A stretch of DNA of 64,000 nt from contig NZ_SHKL01000001.1 of NCBI RefSeq assembly GCF_004217185.1, positions 2,788,001-2,852,000 of the forward strand. The letters are read 5' to 3'. Shown piece by piece: positions 8,466 to 17,667 of the stretch. Under the pieces are notes generated by a model. It worked only from the letters and a program-made list of their open reading frames with translations. It did not search any database and was not told the origin of the DNA. How positions within the stretch are numbered: the stretch's first letter is position 1; each line of letters begins with the position of its first letter. The stretch comes from Pseudonocardia sediminis. GTDB lineage: Bacteria; Actinomycetota; Actinomycetes; Mycobacteriales; Pseudonocardiaceae. A program made the position numbers and the translations under genes.

Positions 8466-8790
8466 ACCACGGCTACCGCGGCGACGACAGACCAGCCTCG
8501 GGTGACCGACCGGCCTCGACCGTCACCCCCACCACGTCATCGCGGTCTCGCGCATGCCTGCTAGCGGCGGTTCGTAGTCCGATTGCCAGACTCCGCATCC
8601 ACGCGCGCCTGGGTGCCGCCTGAGCCGTTCTGCCGTCACGACGTCCTCGGCGCCGCCGCCTCAAAGAAGGCCCAGGGTGCGTTCAGAGCTCGCGCGGATA
8701 GGAGAACAGGCCCGGAGTCACAGGGTCCCGCTGCTAGCATCGGCAACATGTCTGCCTCCTCATGCTCGGCCGCTTGCGCGGCAGTGACCA

Positions 8791-8817
8791 GGACGTCCCG
8801 CTAGCGGCGGGACGTCC
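8791..8817 (+). terminator. 11-bp hairpin
   Basis: GGACGTCCCGC (8791-8801) pairs with GCGGGACGTCC (8807-8817) around five bases. It sits between the DksA-like gene and the IS remnant and could end rightward transcription, although there is no T-tract. Nothing else is recognisable in 8466-8877. Confidence 0.4.
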
Positions 8818-8877
8818 GGCTCTCAGCAACATCTCACCTGGAACGTCCAGTCGCTTCGTGATCCATCCGGAGCGGCA

Positions 8878-9065
8878 CTTTGCGGGCTCTTCCCAGATGA
8901 GGGTGTAGGTCGGCCGGGCGCGTCGGTCCGCAGATAGACGTCGAGGTCTCCCGACGATGGAGGTTCCTACGCCATCCATCCGAAAGACCTCGACGTGTCC
9001 GACGCTACCCCGCCGGCCGGGTTCGGCCGCCCTGACCTGACCGCCTTCGCGGCTCATCCCAATCG
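8878..9065 (+). mobile_element. Solo left end of the ISL3-type element plus inverted right tip
   Basis: Bases 8878-9050 match the left end of the complete element at 11303 almost exactly (a few substitutions, e.g. near 8921-8927), including the terminal repeat and the first 17 or so transposase codons, then identity stops abruptly. The next 15 bases (9051-9065, GGCTCATCCCAATCG) equal the inverted complement of the right terminus of the complete copy. The structure is a deletion/inversion derivative with no coding capacity. No gene is seen between it and 9279. Confidence 0.85.
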
Positions 9066-9278
9066 ACCCTGATCGGGTCTGCTGACCCCCTCGACGAGAA
9101 CGCAGCGACATCACAGCCACCCAACCCCGACCGTCCGGGAAGCCGGGGCACGTCACATGGCCTGTGCTGCGGGCGTGTCGAGTGGGTCGTCCAGGGGCGA
9201 CGCAGGAGCGTCGACGCGACATGCTGAGAGGTGGTTCCAACCGAGCGCTAGGACACCGGCTACAGGCATGGCGATAGG

Positions 9279-10220
9279 TCAGGAACGGCGTCGCTCCCTG
9301 CGCAGGAGGGAGCGCAGAGTCTCGGCGTTCGCGTAGCCGACCCGTCGCGCGATCTCGGCGGAGGTGAGGTCCGTGGTTGCTGAGAGGTGCCGAGCTCGTT
9401 CGATGCGAAGCCGTTGGACGAAGCCGAGCGGAGTGAGGTTGAGCGCCGCACGGACTCGTCGTTCGAGGGTGCGCCGGCTGGTGCCGAGCGACTGCGCGAC
9501 GACGGCGACGTTGAACGGTTCGTCCAGGCGGACGCGCACGAAGCGTTCGAACTCGACGACGATCGGGTCCTCGTGCCGGAGATGTTCGTAGGCGACGAAG
9601 GCCGCCTGCGACGGGCGCTCGTCGATGATGAGGAGCTTGGCGACATGTTGGGCCAGGTCGGGGCTGATCGATCGCACGAGTGAGAGCGCGAGGTCGATGT
9701 GGGCGAAGGCGGCGCCGGCGGTGACGAGGTTCCCGTCGACCACGACCATGGTGTCGAGATCGAGGGCGACGGTCGGATAGCGCTTCAGGAACTCCGGCCC
9801 CAGGAACCAGCTGGTCGTCGCCCGCCGATGATGCATCCGTCCGGTCTCGGCGACGGCGAACACGCCGGTGCACGCCGCGGCGATCCGGGTGGTCGCGTCG
9901 TCGAGGCGCCCGAGTGAGGCGATGACCGAACGAGCATCTCGGCTCTGGAGGGCGTCGTGGGTCGCGGCGGCCGTGAGGGTTCCAAGCGCAGGGACGACGA
10001 CCACGTCGAACTCTCCGGACTCCGACAGCGGGTGGTCCACCGACAGGGTCATCGATGCCGTCGTGGTCACTCGCCGTTTCGGTCCGAGGATGGCGAGTTC
10101 GATCGGGTCGATCCGCGGGTCGACATCGCCGCGGGCTCCGTCGGCCACCCGCACGATGTCGATGACCGACGCGACCGCCGAACCGAAGCAGCCGTCGATC
10201 GCGATCAGTCCGATACGCAT
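9279..10220 (-). CDS. GlxA-family AraC/DJ-1 transcriptional regulator
   Basis: The 313-residue protein has an N-terminal DJ-1/PfpI-like domain (MRIGLIAIDGCFGSAVASV to about residue 180, with the elbow ACTGVFAVAETG) and a C-terminal AraC double HTH (SLGTSRRTLERRVRAAL and SAEIARRVGYANAETLR). I chose the ATG at 10220, where the DJ-1 strand begins; a GTG at 10262 would add 14 residues. It is divergent from a small ABM monooxygenase 107 bp away, which it probably controls. The ligand is unknown. Confidence 0.85.
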   Translation of the reverse strand: MRIGLIAIDGCFGSAVASVIDIVRVADGARGDVDPRIDPIELAILGPKRRVTTTASMTLSVDHPLSESGEFDVVVVPALGTLTAAATHDALQSRDARSVIASLGRLDDATTRIAAACTGVFAVAETGRMHHRRATTSWFLGPEFLKRYPTVALDLDTMVVVDGNLVTAGAAFAHIDLALSLVRSISPDLAQHVAKLLIIDERPSQAAFVAYEHLRHEDPIVVEFERFVRVRLDEPFNVAVVAQSLGTSRRTLERRVRAALNLTPLGFVQRLRIERARHLSATTDLTSAEIARRVGYANAETLRSLLRRERRRS

Positions 10221-10327
10221 GGCGCGAACAATAGCAATACTGCCGTATACGCCACTCCCCACCGGCCCTCGCTCGTCATACGCTGAACTCGCCCCACGAA
10301 GAACCCCGACTTCAAGGAGAACCCCTC

Positions 10328-10639
10328 ATGTCCACACCCGCATCACTTCCGTATGCCTTCGTCGCCAAGATCGTCGCGGCCGATGGACAGCACGACGCGC
10401 TCGCCGATCTGCTCGCCGGCGCTGTCGCACTCGCCAACGAAGAAGTAGGAACGATTGTCTGGTTCGCGGCTAGGACCCACGCCGACACCTTCTGGATCTT
10501 CGATGCATTCCCCGACGAGGCCGCTCGCGACGCCCACGCCAACGGCGCCATCGTCGCAGCCCTGATGGCCAACCAGCACCTCCTCGGCGCAGCACCCGAG
10601 ATCCTGGCGGCCGACGTCCTCGCGTCCAAGCTCCCGTAG
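10328..10639 (+). CDS. ABM-domain monooxygenase (YgiN-like)
   Basis: A 103-residue ferredoxin-like fold protein of the antibiotic biosynthesis monooxygenase family: YAFVAKIVAADGQHDALADL, then the conserved FWIFDAFPDEAARDAH and terminal AALMANQHLL. Members oxidise quinols or polyketides without cofactors, or serve as small dimeric binding proteins. AAGGAGA lies 7-13 bases before the ATG. It is divergent from the GlxA-type regulator, a common pairing for stress-induced quinone-handling proteins. Confidence 0.8.
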   Translation: MSTPASLPYAFVAKIVAADGQHDALADLLAGAVALANEEVGTIVWFAARTHADTFWIFDAFPDEAARDAHANGAIVAALMANQHLLGAAPEILAADVLASKLP

Positions 10640-11220
10640 TCCGCCAACGCACGAGACGATCGCGCCCCGCCGAGCCGTCGGACCCGACCGCCTCGACACC
10701 CGCACCACGTTGACGATCCCCGACGGGCCGATCACGAGGAGGCCAGGCAACACCAGGCGCAAGCCTGGAGCGGCACTGTTTCACCGGTGGTCATCGAGAG
10801 AGCCAGCGCGGTTCCATGGCAGCGCAACTGTGTCAACTTGCCCTCCGTCCCGCGAGGCGCCGTGGGCGGGTCGTGGTTGCGATCCGTTGCCGTGACGGGA
10901 GACGCGTTGCGCGTCGCAGCGATGACGGGTCGTTGGCGTTCCGGGGCGTTGCGTTCGTGCGGCGCCGGCGCGCGTGCGGCATGGAGCATCTCGCTGCGCA
11001 CACAACGATCGCTGCGCCGACGCACCGTTGACACCTCGCACGTCCAGGTCGCGACACAACGCCACGCTGCGTTGCCGAGCGGAGCGAGGCATATCGGCAC
11101 ACGGACAGGATGCCGGCCGCGAGCGCTCAGCCGGCGAGGGGTCCGTCGCAGAGGAGAGCGACGTCGGTGTCGGGCAGAGCCGTGAGGCCAGCGCATTGCG
11201 CGACCACCAGAACCGAACCG
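10640..11220. other. Intergenic stretch without a supported gene
   Basis: This 581-bp stretch contains only short overlapping frames with no domain signal or ribosome site. It is rich in GCG/CGT-type short words and probably represents decayed DNA between the ABM gene and the tRNA-Thr fragment. Confidence 0.5.
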
Positions 11221-11250
11221 CCCCTGCCCTGCGTTTGCGCAGGTCAGGGG
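11221..11250 (-). terminator. Hairpin after the tRNA-Thr fragment
   Basis: CCCCTG and CAGGGG arms, continued inward by CCTGCG/CGCAGG with one mismatch, fold around a 4-base loop. Read leftward it follows the tRNA 3' end by nine bases, the expected place for a tRNA terminator. There is no long T-run. Confidence 0.6.
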
Positions 11251-11259
11251 CTGTTCGCC

Positions 11260-11302
11260 GGAGCCGCCTGTCGGAATCGAACCGACGACCTAATCACGTC
11301 GG
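11260..11302 (-). pseudogene. tRNA-Thr 3' fragment
   Basis: Read leftward, the sequence gives an anticodon-stem 3' strand, GGTC, then T-arm GTCGG-TTCGATT-CCGAC and acceptor strand AGGCGGC followed by T and CC. The T discriminator and the sequence around the variable loop match bacterial tRNA-Thr. The 5' half is missing: at 11303 the sequence switches to the left end of the ISL3 element, and no 5' half is found beyond its right end. It is therefore a scar, not a working tRNA. Confidence 0.7.
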
Positions 11303-12755
11303 CTTTGCGGGCTCTTCCCAGATGAGGGTGTAGGTCGGCCGGGCCCGTCGATCCGCAGATAGACGTCGAGGTCTCCCGACGATGGAGGTTCCTACGCCAT
11401 CCATCCGAAAGACCTCGACGTGTCCGACGCTACCCCGCCGGCCGGCTTCGGCCGCCCTGACCTGACCGCCTTCGCTCGACTCGACGGCCTCGGTCTGAGC
11501 GTGACCGGGCAACGACTTGAACCGGATCGTGCGGTCCTCGTGTGCCGCGTGGTGGAACCAGATCAGTCTTGCCGACGGTGCGGCAGCGAAGGCGCTGCTC
11601 GTGACACCGTGATCCGGCGGTTGGCCCACGAGCCGCTGGGCTGGCGACCGACCGTGCTGGAAGTTGTAGTGCGCCGCTACCGCTGTGCCGACTGCGGACA
11701 CGTGTGGCGCCAAGACACCAGCGCCGCGGCGGAGCCACGCGCGAAGCTCTCGCGCACCGGGTTGCGGTGGGCGCTGGAAGGGATCGTGGTCGCACACCTC
11801 ACCGTCGCCCGTGTCGCCGAGGGACTCGGGGTCGCGTGGGACACCGCCAACAACGCGGTCCTGGCCGAAGGCAATCGGCTGCTGATCAACGACCCCACGC
11901 GGTTCGAGGGCGTGAAGGTCATGGGCGTCGATGAGCACGTCTGGCGCCACACCAGGCGTGGCGACAAGTACGTCACCGTGATCATCGACCTCACCCCGGT
12001 CCGCGATGGCGCCGGCCCAGCAAGGCTGCTGGACATGGTCGAGGGCCGGTCGAAGGCGGCGTTCAAGACCTGGCTCGCCGACCGCGACGACGCCTTCCGT
12101 GACGCGGTCGAGGTGGTCGCGATAGACGGCTTCACCGGGTTCAAGACCGCCGCTGCGGAGGAGATCCCGGACGCGGTCACGGTGATGGATCCCTTCCACG
12201 TCGTGCGCCTGGCCGGTGACGCCCTCGACAGGTGCCGGCGCCGGGTCCAACTCGCGATCCACGGGCACCGTGGGTTCAGGGACGACCCGCTCTACAAGTC
12301 GCGGCGCACGCTGCACACCGGCGCGGACCTGCTCACCGACAAGCAGAGCGACAGGCTACGCGCGCTGTTCGTTGATGACGCTCACGTCGAGGTCGAGGCG
12401 ACCTGGGGTGTCTACCAGCGCATGATCGCCGCCTATCGCCACGAGGACCGGCAACGTGGCCGCGAGCTCATGGAGAAGCTGATCACCGACCTCAGCGCCG
12501 GCGTCCCCAAGGTGCTCACCGAGCTCACCACCCTGGGCCGGACCCTGAAGAAGCGAGCCGCCGACGTGCTCGCCTACTTCGAACGACCCGGCACCAGCAA
12601 CGGGCCGACCGAGGCGCTCAACGGACGGCTCGAACACCTGCGCGGCTCCGCACTCGGGTTCCGCAACCTGACCAACTACATCGCCCGAAGCCTGCTCGAG
12701 ACCGGCGGCTTCAGACCCCAACTCCTACACCCCCGATTGGGATGAGCCCGTTTAG
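11303..12755 (+). mobile_element. Complete ISL3-family insertion sequence
   Basis: Terminal inverted repeats GGGCTCTTCCCAGATGAGGG (from 11309) and, at the right, the complement of GGGCTCATCCCAATCGGGGG (ending 12749) flank one transposase gene. Similarity may extend six bases outward on both sides (CTTTGC and GTTTAG), giving the limits used here. The length of about 1.45 kb fits ISL3 elements. I see no direct 8-bp target duplication, so flanking DNA was probably rearranged after insertion. The 254 bp from 12756 to the jetD end contain no recognisable gene. Confidence 0.85.
11420..12745 (+). CDS. ISL3 family transposase
   Basis: A 441-residue transposase beginning at GTG 11420. Two CxxC pairs (CRRCGS at about 49 and CADCGH at about 83) form the N-terminal zinc finger; an HTH follows, then the DDE core: GVDEHVWRH, VVAIDGFTGF with VMDPFHVVRLAGDAL, and the C-terminal NGPTEALNGRLEHL with GFRN. 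Length and motifs are complete and there is no frameshift, so it looks active. It may have mobilised the solo end at 8878. Confidence 0.95.
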   Translation: MSDATPPAGFGRPDLTAFARLDGLGLSVTGQRLEPDRAVLVCRVVEPDQSCRRCGSEGAARDTVIRRLAHEPLGWRPTVLEVVVRRYRCADCGHVWRQDTSAAAEPRAKLSRTGLRWALEGIVVAHLTVARVAEGLGVAWDTANNAVLAEGNRLLINDPTRFEGVKVMGVDEHVWRHTRRGDKYVTVIIDLTPVRDGAGPARLLDMVEGRSKAAFKTWLADRDDAFRDAVEVVAIDGFTGFKTAAAEEIPDAVTVMDPFHVVRLAGDALDRCRRRVQLAIHGHRGFRDDPLYKSRRTLHTGADLLTDKQSDRLRALFVDDAHVEVEATWGVYQRMIAAYRHEDRQRGRELMEKLITDLSAGVPKVLTELTTLGRTLKKRAADVLAYFERPGTSNGPTEALNGRLEHLRGSALGFRNLTNYIARSLLETGGFRPQLLHPRLG

Positions 12756-13009
12756 ATGATCTTGATCCACGGTCTGACCTGAGGTCCGTCGCTCCGGGAG
12801 CCCCCGGGCTCGCCGTCCTCCATGGGCCCGCTGTCCGTGGTTGGCTGGGTTGCGGTGCAGCCACTGGCGTCGAGAACGCTGCCGAGCCGATGACGCGCTC
12901 ATGACACGTAACGTGACACGAAATCAGGTCCGTCGAGGCTGTCGATGATGTCCGTCGCGCCCTGCAGACATTCTGCCGTGGCAACGTGTCGACAAGGCCA
13001 GCGCCGCCG

Positions 13010-14224
13010 CTATCGCGCTCCGTCGCGCGTGTGTCGTTCCAGAGCGCGGAACAGCTGGTTGAGAGCGAACGGCGCTGGTAGCCGTTCCTGCTCCAGGCGC
13101 AGGTACGCCCGGTGCTCGGTGGTGAGTGCGGCGAGTGCCGCGGCTTCGGCATCGGTGAGGTTGGGTTCTGGCAGGTCGACTCGGGTGTCGTCCGCGACGG
13201 CGAGAGCTCCGTGCTGGTGGAGAGTCATGGGGTCCATGAGGACCGAGACCAGATGCGGCAGCCGAGCACGCGCCCGTGACAGCAAGGTGAATCCGGCCCG
13301 GTCAAGGTCTCCCCAGTACAGCTGGTCTGCTGCGACGGTCAGCCAGCCGATCTGGTCCAAGACATTGAGATGGTTACCGAGCGAGTGGACGATCACTGTC
13401 CGGGGTCGGTCGGGAACCAGGTAGGCGGACTCCTTGTTTTCTACGATCAGGACCGTGTCGGGCTGGACGGGCAGCGAGGTGACCTCGGGCAGGGGCGCGC
13501 TGATGTGCCGAAGGCCACCAATACGGGCGCGCTCGACCGGGTCGGCGATGATCAAGTTGACGTGGACCGGAAGGGCCGTCAGCCCGAGCGGGTCAAGGGC
13601 GGCCTGTTCGAGTTCGTCGTCGATTTGGTAGCCATCCGCAGAATGCTCTTCGCGACTGTTAAGGCAGGCCAGGACGAGCCCCCGATTTCGGGCGAGCCAC
13701 TTGGTGTGCATCCCAGTGACAGGCACCTGCCGAGTGGTCAGTCCGGAGCGCGGGTTCTCGACGAACCATCTGACGGCCTCGAGGAGAACCTCGAAGTCGT
13801 GGTTGGCAAGGTCAAGGATCTGTTGCAGCCGGGGACGCAGCCGCGGAACGAGCACATCGGTGGGCAGGGCGCGTATCCGTGACCAACGTTCGTTGGCCCG
13901 CTGCCAATGGTTGGCGAGTACCGGATCGAGGCTGACAAGGTCATCCAGCGTCGGTACGTCGAGGTGGGTGGGCACCTTTTGGGAGCCCACGACGGTACGG
14001 CGTGTGGTGCTGCGCAGATGGGCGGCCGGATGAGCTTCTGCCCAGCTGTGCCAGGTGTTTACCCACCGGCTGACCGACTCGAAGTCGCGGCCAATCACCT
14101 GCGCCGACGGCGCCCCAAGCGCGAAGGAGAATTGCGTTTCGGTTCCGCTGAGCAGCCAGTCGCGCCAGTTCTTGTCGTACCGGACACCAACCTGGTCCAT
14201 GACGTGATCGGGATCGTGCATCAC
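13010..14224 (-). CDS. jetD: Wadjet protein JetD, Toprim nuclease subunit
   Basis: The 404-residue protein is the last gene of the operon; its ATG overlaps the jetC stop by 4 bases. The N-terminal half resembles DUF3322 (WRDWLLSGTETQFSFALGAP); the C-terminal half is DUF2220/Toprim with the metal residues of VLIVENKESAYLVP (Glu) and YWGDLDRAGF (DxD). In characterised Wadjet systems JetD nicks and cleaves small circular plasmid DNA after loop extrusion by JetABC. All key acidic residues are present, so the subunit should be active. Confidence 0.9.
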   Translation of the reverse strand: MMHDPDHVMDQVGVRYDKNWRDWLLSGTETQFSFALGAPSAQVIGRDFESVSRWVNTWHSWAEAHPAAHLRSTTRRTVVGSQKVPTHLDVPTLDDLVSLDPVLANHWQRANERWSRIRALPTDVLVPRLRPRLQQILDLANHDFEVLLEAVRWFVENPRSGLTTRQVPVTGMHTKWLARNRGLVLACLNSREEHSADGYQIDDELEQAALDPLGLTALPVHVNLIIADPVERARIGGLRHISAPLPEVTSLPVQPDTVLIVENKESAYLVPDRPRTVIVHSLGNHLNVLDQIGWLTVAADQLYWGDLDRAGFTLLSRARARLPHLVSVLMDPMTLHQHGALAVADDTRVDLPEPNLTDAEAAALAALTTEHRAYLRLEQERLPAPFALNQLFRALERHTRDGAR

Positions 14225-17200
14225 TCGCGTTCGCCCTCGAGCCGCAGTGCCTCAGTCATCGTCATCGGGTAGATGCGCACGCGGGCGGGGTAGTCCACGT
14301 CGACGTTGATGTACGCGACGGACTCCACGTAGTCCTCGAAGGCGGTCGCCTTCTCCCGGGGTGCGCCCACGATCAGCTGGAACCCCAGAGCCTGCAGTGC
14401 GGCCAGTGCGCGGCCGGTGTAGTCGCTGTCGGCCTTGACGAACCCTTCGTCGAGGATGACGGACGCGTAGCTGGGCGGACCGTCCCGGCCCTCGCCGAGG
14501 CGGAACCGGAGTGCTGCTCCGAGGATGAAAGCGATCAGCTCCTGTCCTTCGCCGCCACTCATGCCCGAGACGCCGTCGTGGACGACCTTGACCCCGTCGA
14601 GACGGGCCTCGATGGCGCGGAACTCGACATGCTCGCGGGCGTCGAACACTCGCCGCCGCCACGCGTCTCCGGATCGTGACTGTTCGTCGAGTTTGGCCAA
14701 GTGGGTGCGTAGGCGAGTGAAAGCCTTCTCCACCTGGTCGGCGTCTCGTCCGGCGTCCACGCCGATGGTATTACTGGTGTATCGGGTGATGATCTGCCGG
14801 AAGTCCTTGAGATCGCTGCTTGGTCGCTCTACCGGTTCGATGCTCAGCGTCGCGTTCTGTCGGAACCGCACGTGGCACAGCACCTGGTTGATCGGGGCCA
14901 ACCCACGCTTGATCGCCCGGGCATCGTCGTCGATCTGCACCAGCAGCCCGCGCAGCTGACGGTTCATGTCCTCGTCTACCTTCGCGAGCCAGGCATCCTT
15001 CGCGCGGGGTAGGTCGTCGGTCACGAGCTGTTCGTAGATCGCCAGCACCGACGGCAAGGACTCGATAGTGCCGTCAGTCTCGCGGAAGGTTCGTTCGTCC
15101 AGGTTCCGATAGGCGGCGAGGTGGCCTACCACCGCATGCTCGAGCTTCTCCCGGTCCTCGCGGTGGCGTTCGATCTGCGCACGCAGGTTGTCGATTGCCT
15201 CCCCAAGGCTCACCGTGACCCCTGCTACGTCGGTCGGCGCGGCAAAGGGGGTGGCGGCGAGTGCCGCACGCTCGTTGTCTGTCAGTGGTGGCGCGTCGTC
15301 GATGCGATCCTCCGCATCCTCGAGGGTCGAGGTGAGGGCGTGCCATTGCTCGTTCAGCCCCTTCTGCCGCTCCTCGAGCTGCTGCACTTCCCCCCTGGCT
15401 ACGACGGCCGTCTCCCGTTGGGTGCGTAAGAGCGCCACCAAGTGCGCAATCTCGGGCGAGTTGGCCAGGACTAACTGTGCTTCCAGCTCTCCGATGCGCT
15501 GAACGGTGGCTGAGGTGTCTATCCGGTCCCAGGACAGGTCGGTGTTAAGCGCTCCCAGCTCGTCGAGTCGGGCTCGAGCCGACTCGCGTCGCAGGTCGGC
15601 CTGGTCGGCCACCGATTTGGCGCCCTCCAGCTCCCGCTGGGTCGACTCAAGCTCGCTGTCCAGTTCCTGGAGCAACCGGCGGGTGTCCCATCCGATCCAG
15701 GGGTAGCGCAGGCGGCGGTCGTCCTTGGTGAGCCGGTTCCGGGAACCGGTGCGCATGCCGACCGGGGTGATCGACCCGCGCGCCCATGCGGGGTGCCGAT
15801 CGTCGAGATCGGCGTCTGTCTCCACGCAGAAGTAGTTCGCGGTCTCATTCAGCTCGGCGGCCAGCCATCCCTGGAACGGATGGTCGGCGATATCGAGCAG
15901 CGCAGGGATCCCGCTGTCCATCGGGGCGGGCCGGGGTGAGCCAGGACGGGCGGGGGTGATGGTGATCGAACCGTGCATGTCGTGGTCGTGCACGTACCGG
16001 CGTACCCGCACGAAGTCGTGGCTCTCGACCAACAGGGTGCTCGACAACGGCAGCAGCAGGCCGATGACCGCCTTCTCCCACCGACGATGCTCGGGCTTGA
16101 GCTGGAGCAGCTCCCCGGCGTACCGGAGCCGATCAGTATCAATGTCGAGCGCGGAGGCGATCCGGTTGCGGCGTCCGTCAGCGTCCTCGGGGATGAGGCT
16201 GCGCCGTGCCCGCAACCCGGTGATCTCGCGCTCTGTCGCTGTGACGTTCTGGCGGAGTTGCCAGAGCCTGCCCGCTGCTTTGCTGGCCTGTTCGGACGTC
16301 TCCCGCAGCAGCGTCTGTTCCTGTGCGGTGAGTTCAACCAGGCTGGCGTGCGTGAGCGTTACATCGCCCGACGATGTCGGCAGTGTCAACTCGAACACCG
16401 AGAGGCGGGTTTCGAATTGCCGCCGGTCCTCCTCGACCAGTTTCTGGTCCTTTCTCGCGCTCTTGAGTTGCTCGGTGATGACCGCGGAACGGTCTCCGCC
16501 GGCCGCGGTGAGCTGCGTGATCGTGTCCTGCTCGCTCCGTTCAGCGGCGTTGGCAACCGTGACGGCGGTGGCGTGCACCTCGTCCGTCTCGGCCTTGGCG
16601 AGGTGATTGTCGTCGATGGCGCTCTGAGCCCATTTGATGATCTTCTCTGCGTGCCAGATACCAACAGGTGCGGGGCCGTCATGGTCCCCGGTCAGCAGGC
16701 CATGCTTCGTGACGTAGTCAGCGCCCGCAGAACGGTACTTCTCGGCGATCACGGGAAGGGGAGCCAGCGTCTCAGTGCGGCGACGCGCGGTCTCGAACTC
16801 CTTGTAGAGCCGTGACGCCTCCCGGTACGCCTCGAGGGCGATGTCCCACCGCGACAGCGCGAGCGGCTCGGTCAGCACGAACTCCTTGAACAGGGCGTTG
16901 ATCGAGAAGATGCCCTTTGACGCCTGTGCCCGCCTCAGGAGTTGCATTGCGAGATGTTGGGACTCGTCGGTGGAGCCCATGCCCATGACGGAGCGCATCT
17001 TCGCGTGCACCCGCGCCTGCGAAGTGTCCACTACGTCGCCCCGACCCTGGTCGATGAGCCGTTCCAACGAGCCCTTCGACAGCGGGGATGCGCCCTGGCG
17101 GACGGCGGTGATTCCGTTGAGTCGTGCTAGGTCGAAGTGGTCGTTGACGAACCCGTAGACGGTGGCACCGTTGATCGTCTCCGGTCCGTCGGTGTCGGGG

Positions 17201-17667
17201 CCGACCCACGCCATCCGGAACGCAGTAGTACATCGCCCGTCTCGGGTTTCCCATGTGATCGCCGTACCGCTGGGGAATCCTGACCCGCCCGGCGGGCGTA
17301 GGTAGTTCGTCGTCGCGGAGCGTCCGTTCTCGTCCTGTCTCTGGTCGGTGTGACCGCGCGCGTAGGAGTAGACGGTGCGCTCCCGCTTCTTGCCACGATC
17401 GTCGCGGGCCGCCTGGTTGAACTCCTGCGGATTGGGCAGGATCACCGAGGCCATGGCGTGGAGCAATGTGGACTTGCCTCGTCCGGACGGGCCGACGATC
17501 GCGGTACCCGACCGCGCCGCCGTCATGATCTGCAGACCCGAGTAGGCGCCCCAGTTCAGGATCTGCACCGTGCTGATGCGGAACTGTGCCGCGTCGTGCC
17601 CGTCCGGTTGGACCGGAAGCGAGCCGCTTTGATCGGTCGGCGTTGCTGCCGCCGGTATGACGGTCAC
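14221..17667 (-). CDS. jetC: Wadjet protein JetC, SMC-like ATPase
   Basis: A 1148-residue SMC/MukB-like protein. Walker A GPSGRGKST lies at residues 59-67; two long coiled-coil stretches flank a hinge region; near the C-terminus are the ABC signature MSGGEGQE and Walker B ASVILDEGF. Together with JetA and JetB it forms the loop-extruding complex that senses closed circular DNA. It overlaps jetB and jetD by 4 bases each, giving tight coupling. The length fits type I Wadjet JetC; the alternative, a housekeeping MksB, is less likely because jetD is present. Confidence 0.92.
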   Translation of the reverse strand: MTVIPAAATPTDQSGSLPVQPDGHDAAQFRISTVQILNWGAYSGLQIMTAARSGTAIVGPSGRGKSTLLHAMASVILPNPQEFNQAARDDRGKKRERTVYSYARGHTDQRQDENGRSATTNYLRPPGGSGFPSGTAITWETRDGRCTTAFRMAWVGPDTDGPETINGATVYGFVNDHFDLARLNGITAVRQGASPLSKGSLERLIDQGRGDVVDTSQARVHAKMRSVMGMGSTDESQHLAMQLLRRAQASKGIFSINALFKEFVLTEPLALSRWDIALEAYREASRLYKEFETARRRTETLAPLPVIAEKYRSAGADYVTKHGLLTGDHDGPAPVGIWHAEKIIKWAQSAIDDNHLAKAETDEVHATAVTVANAAERSEQDTITQLTAAGGDRSAVITEQLKSARKDQKLVEEDRRQFETRLSVFELTLPTSSGDVTLTHASLVELTAQEQTLLRETSEQASKAAGRLWQLRQNVTATEREITGLRARRSLIPEDADGRRNRIASALDIDTDRLRYAGELLQLKPEHRRWEKAVIGLLLPLSSTLLVESHDFVRVRRYVHDHDMHGSITITPARPGSPRPAPMDSGIPALLDIADHPFQGWLAAELNETANYFCVETDADLDDRHPAWARGSITPVGMRTGSRNRLTKDDRRLRYPWIGWDTRRLLQELDSELESTQRELEGAKSVADQADLRRESARARLDELGALNTDLSWDRIDTSATVQRIGELEAQLVLANSPEIAHLVALLRTQRETAVVARGEVQQLEERQKGLNEQWHALTSTLEDAEDRIDDAPPLTDNERAALAATPFAAPTDVAGVTVSLGEAIDNLRAQIERHREDREKLEHAVVGHLAAYRNLDERTFRETDGTIESLPSVLAIYEQLVTDDLPRAKDAWLAKVDEDMNRQLRGLLVQIDDDARAIKRGLAPINQVLCHVRFRQNATLSIEPVERPSSDLKDFRQIITRYTSNTIGVDAGRDADQVEKAFTRLRTHLAKLDEQSRSGDAWRRRVFDAREHVEFRAIEARLDGVKVVHDGVSGMSGGEGQELIAFILGAALRFRLGEGRDGPPSYASVILDEGFVKADSDYTGRALAALQALGFQLIVGAPREKATAFEDYVESVAYINVDVDYPARVRIYPMTMTEALRLEGERE

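Noticed and set aside
11295..12763. Target-site duplication around the ISL3 element
   Set aside because: The eight bases on the left and right do not match for any plausible choice of ends.
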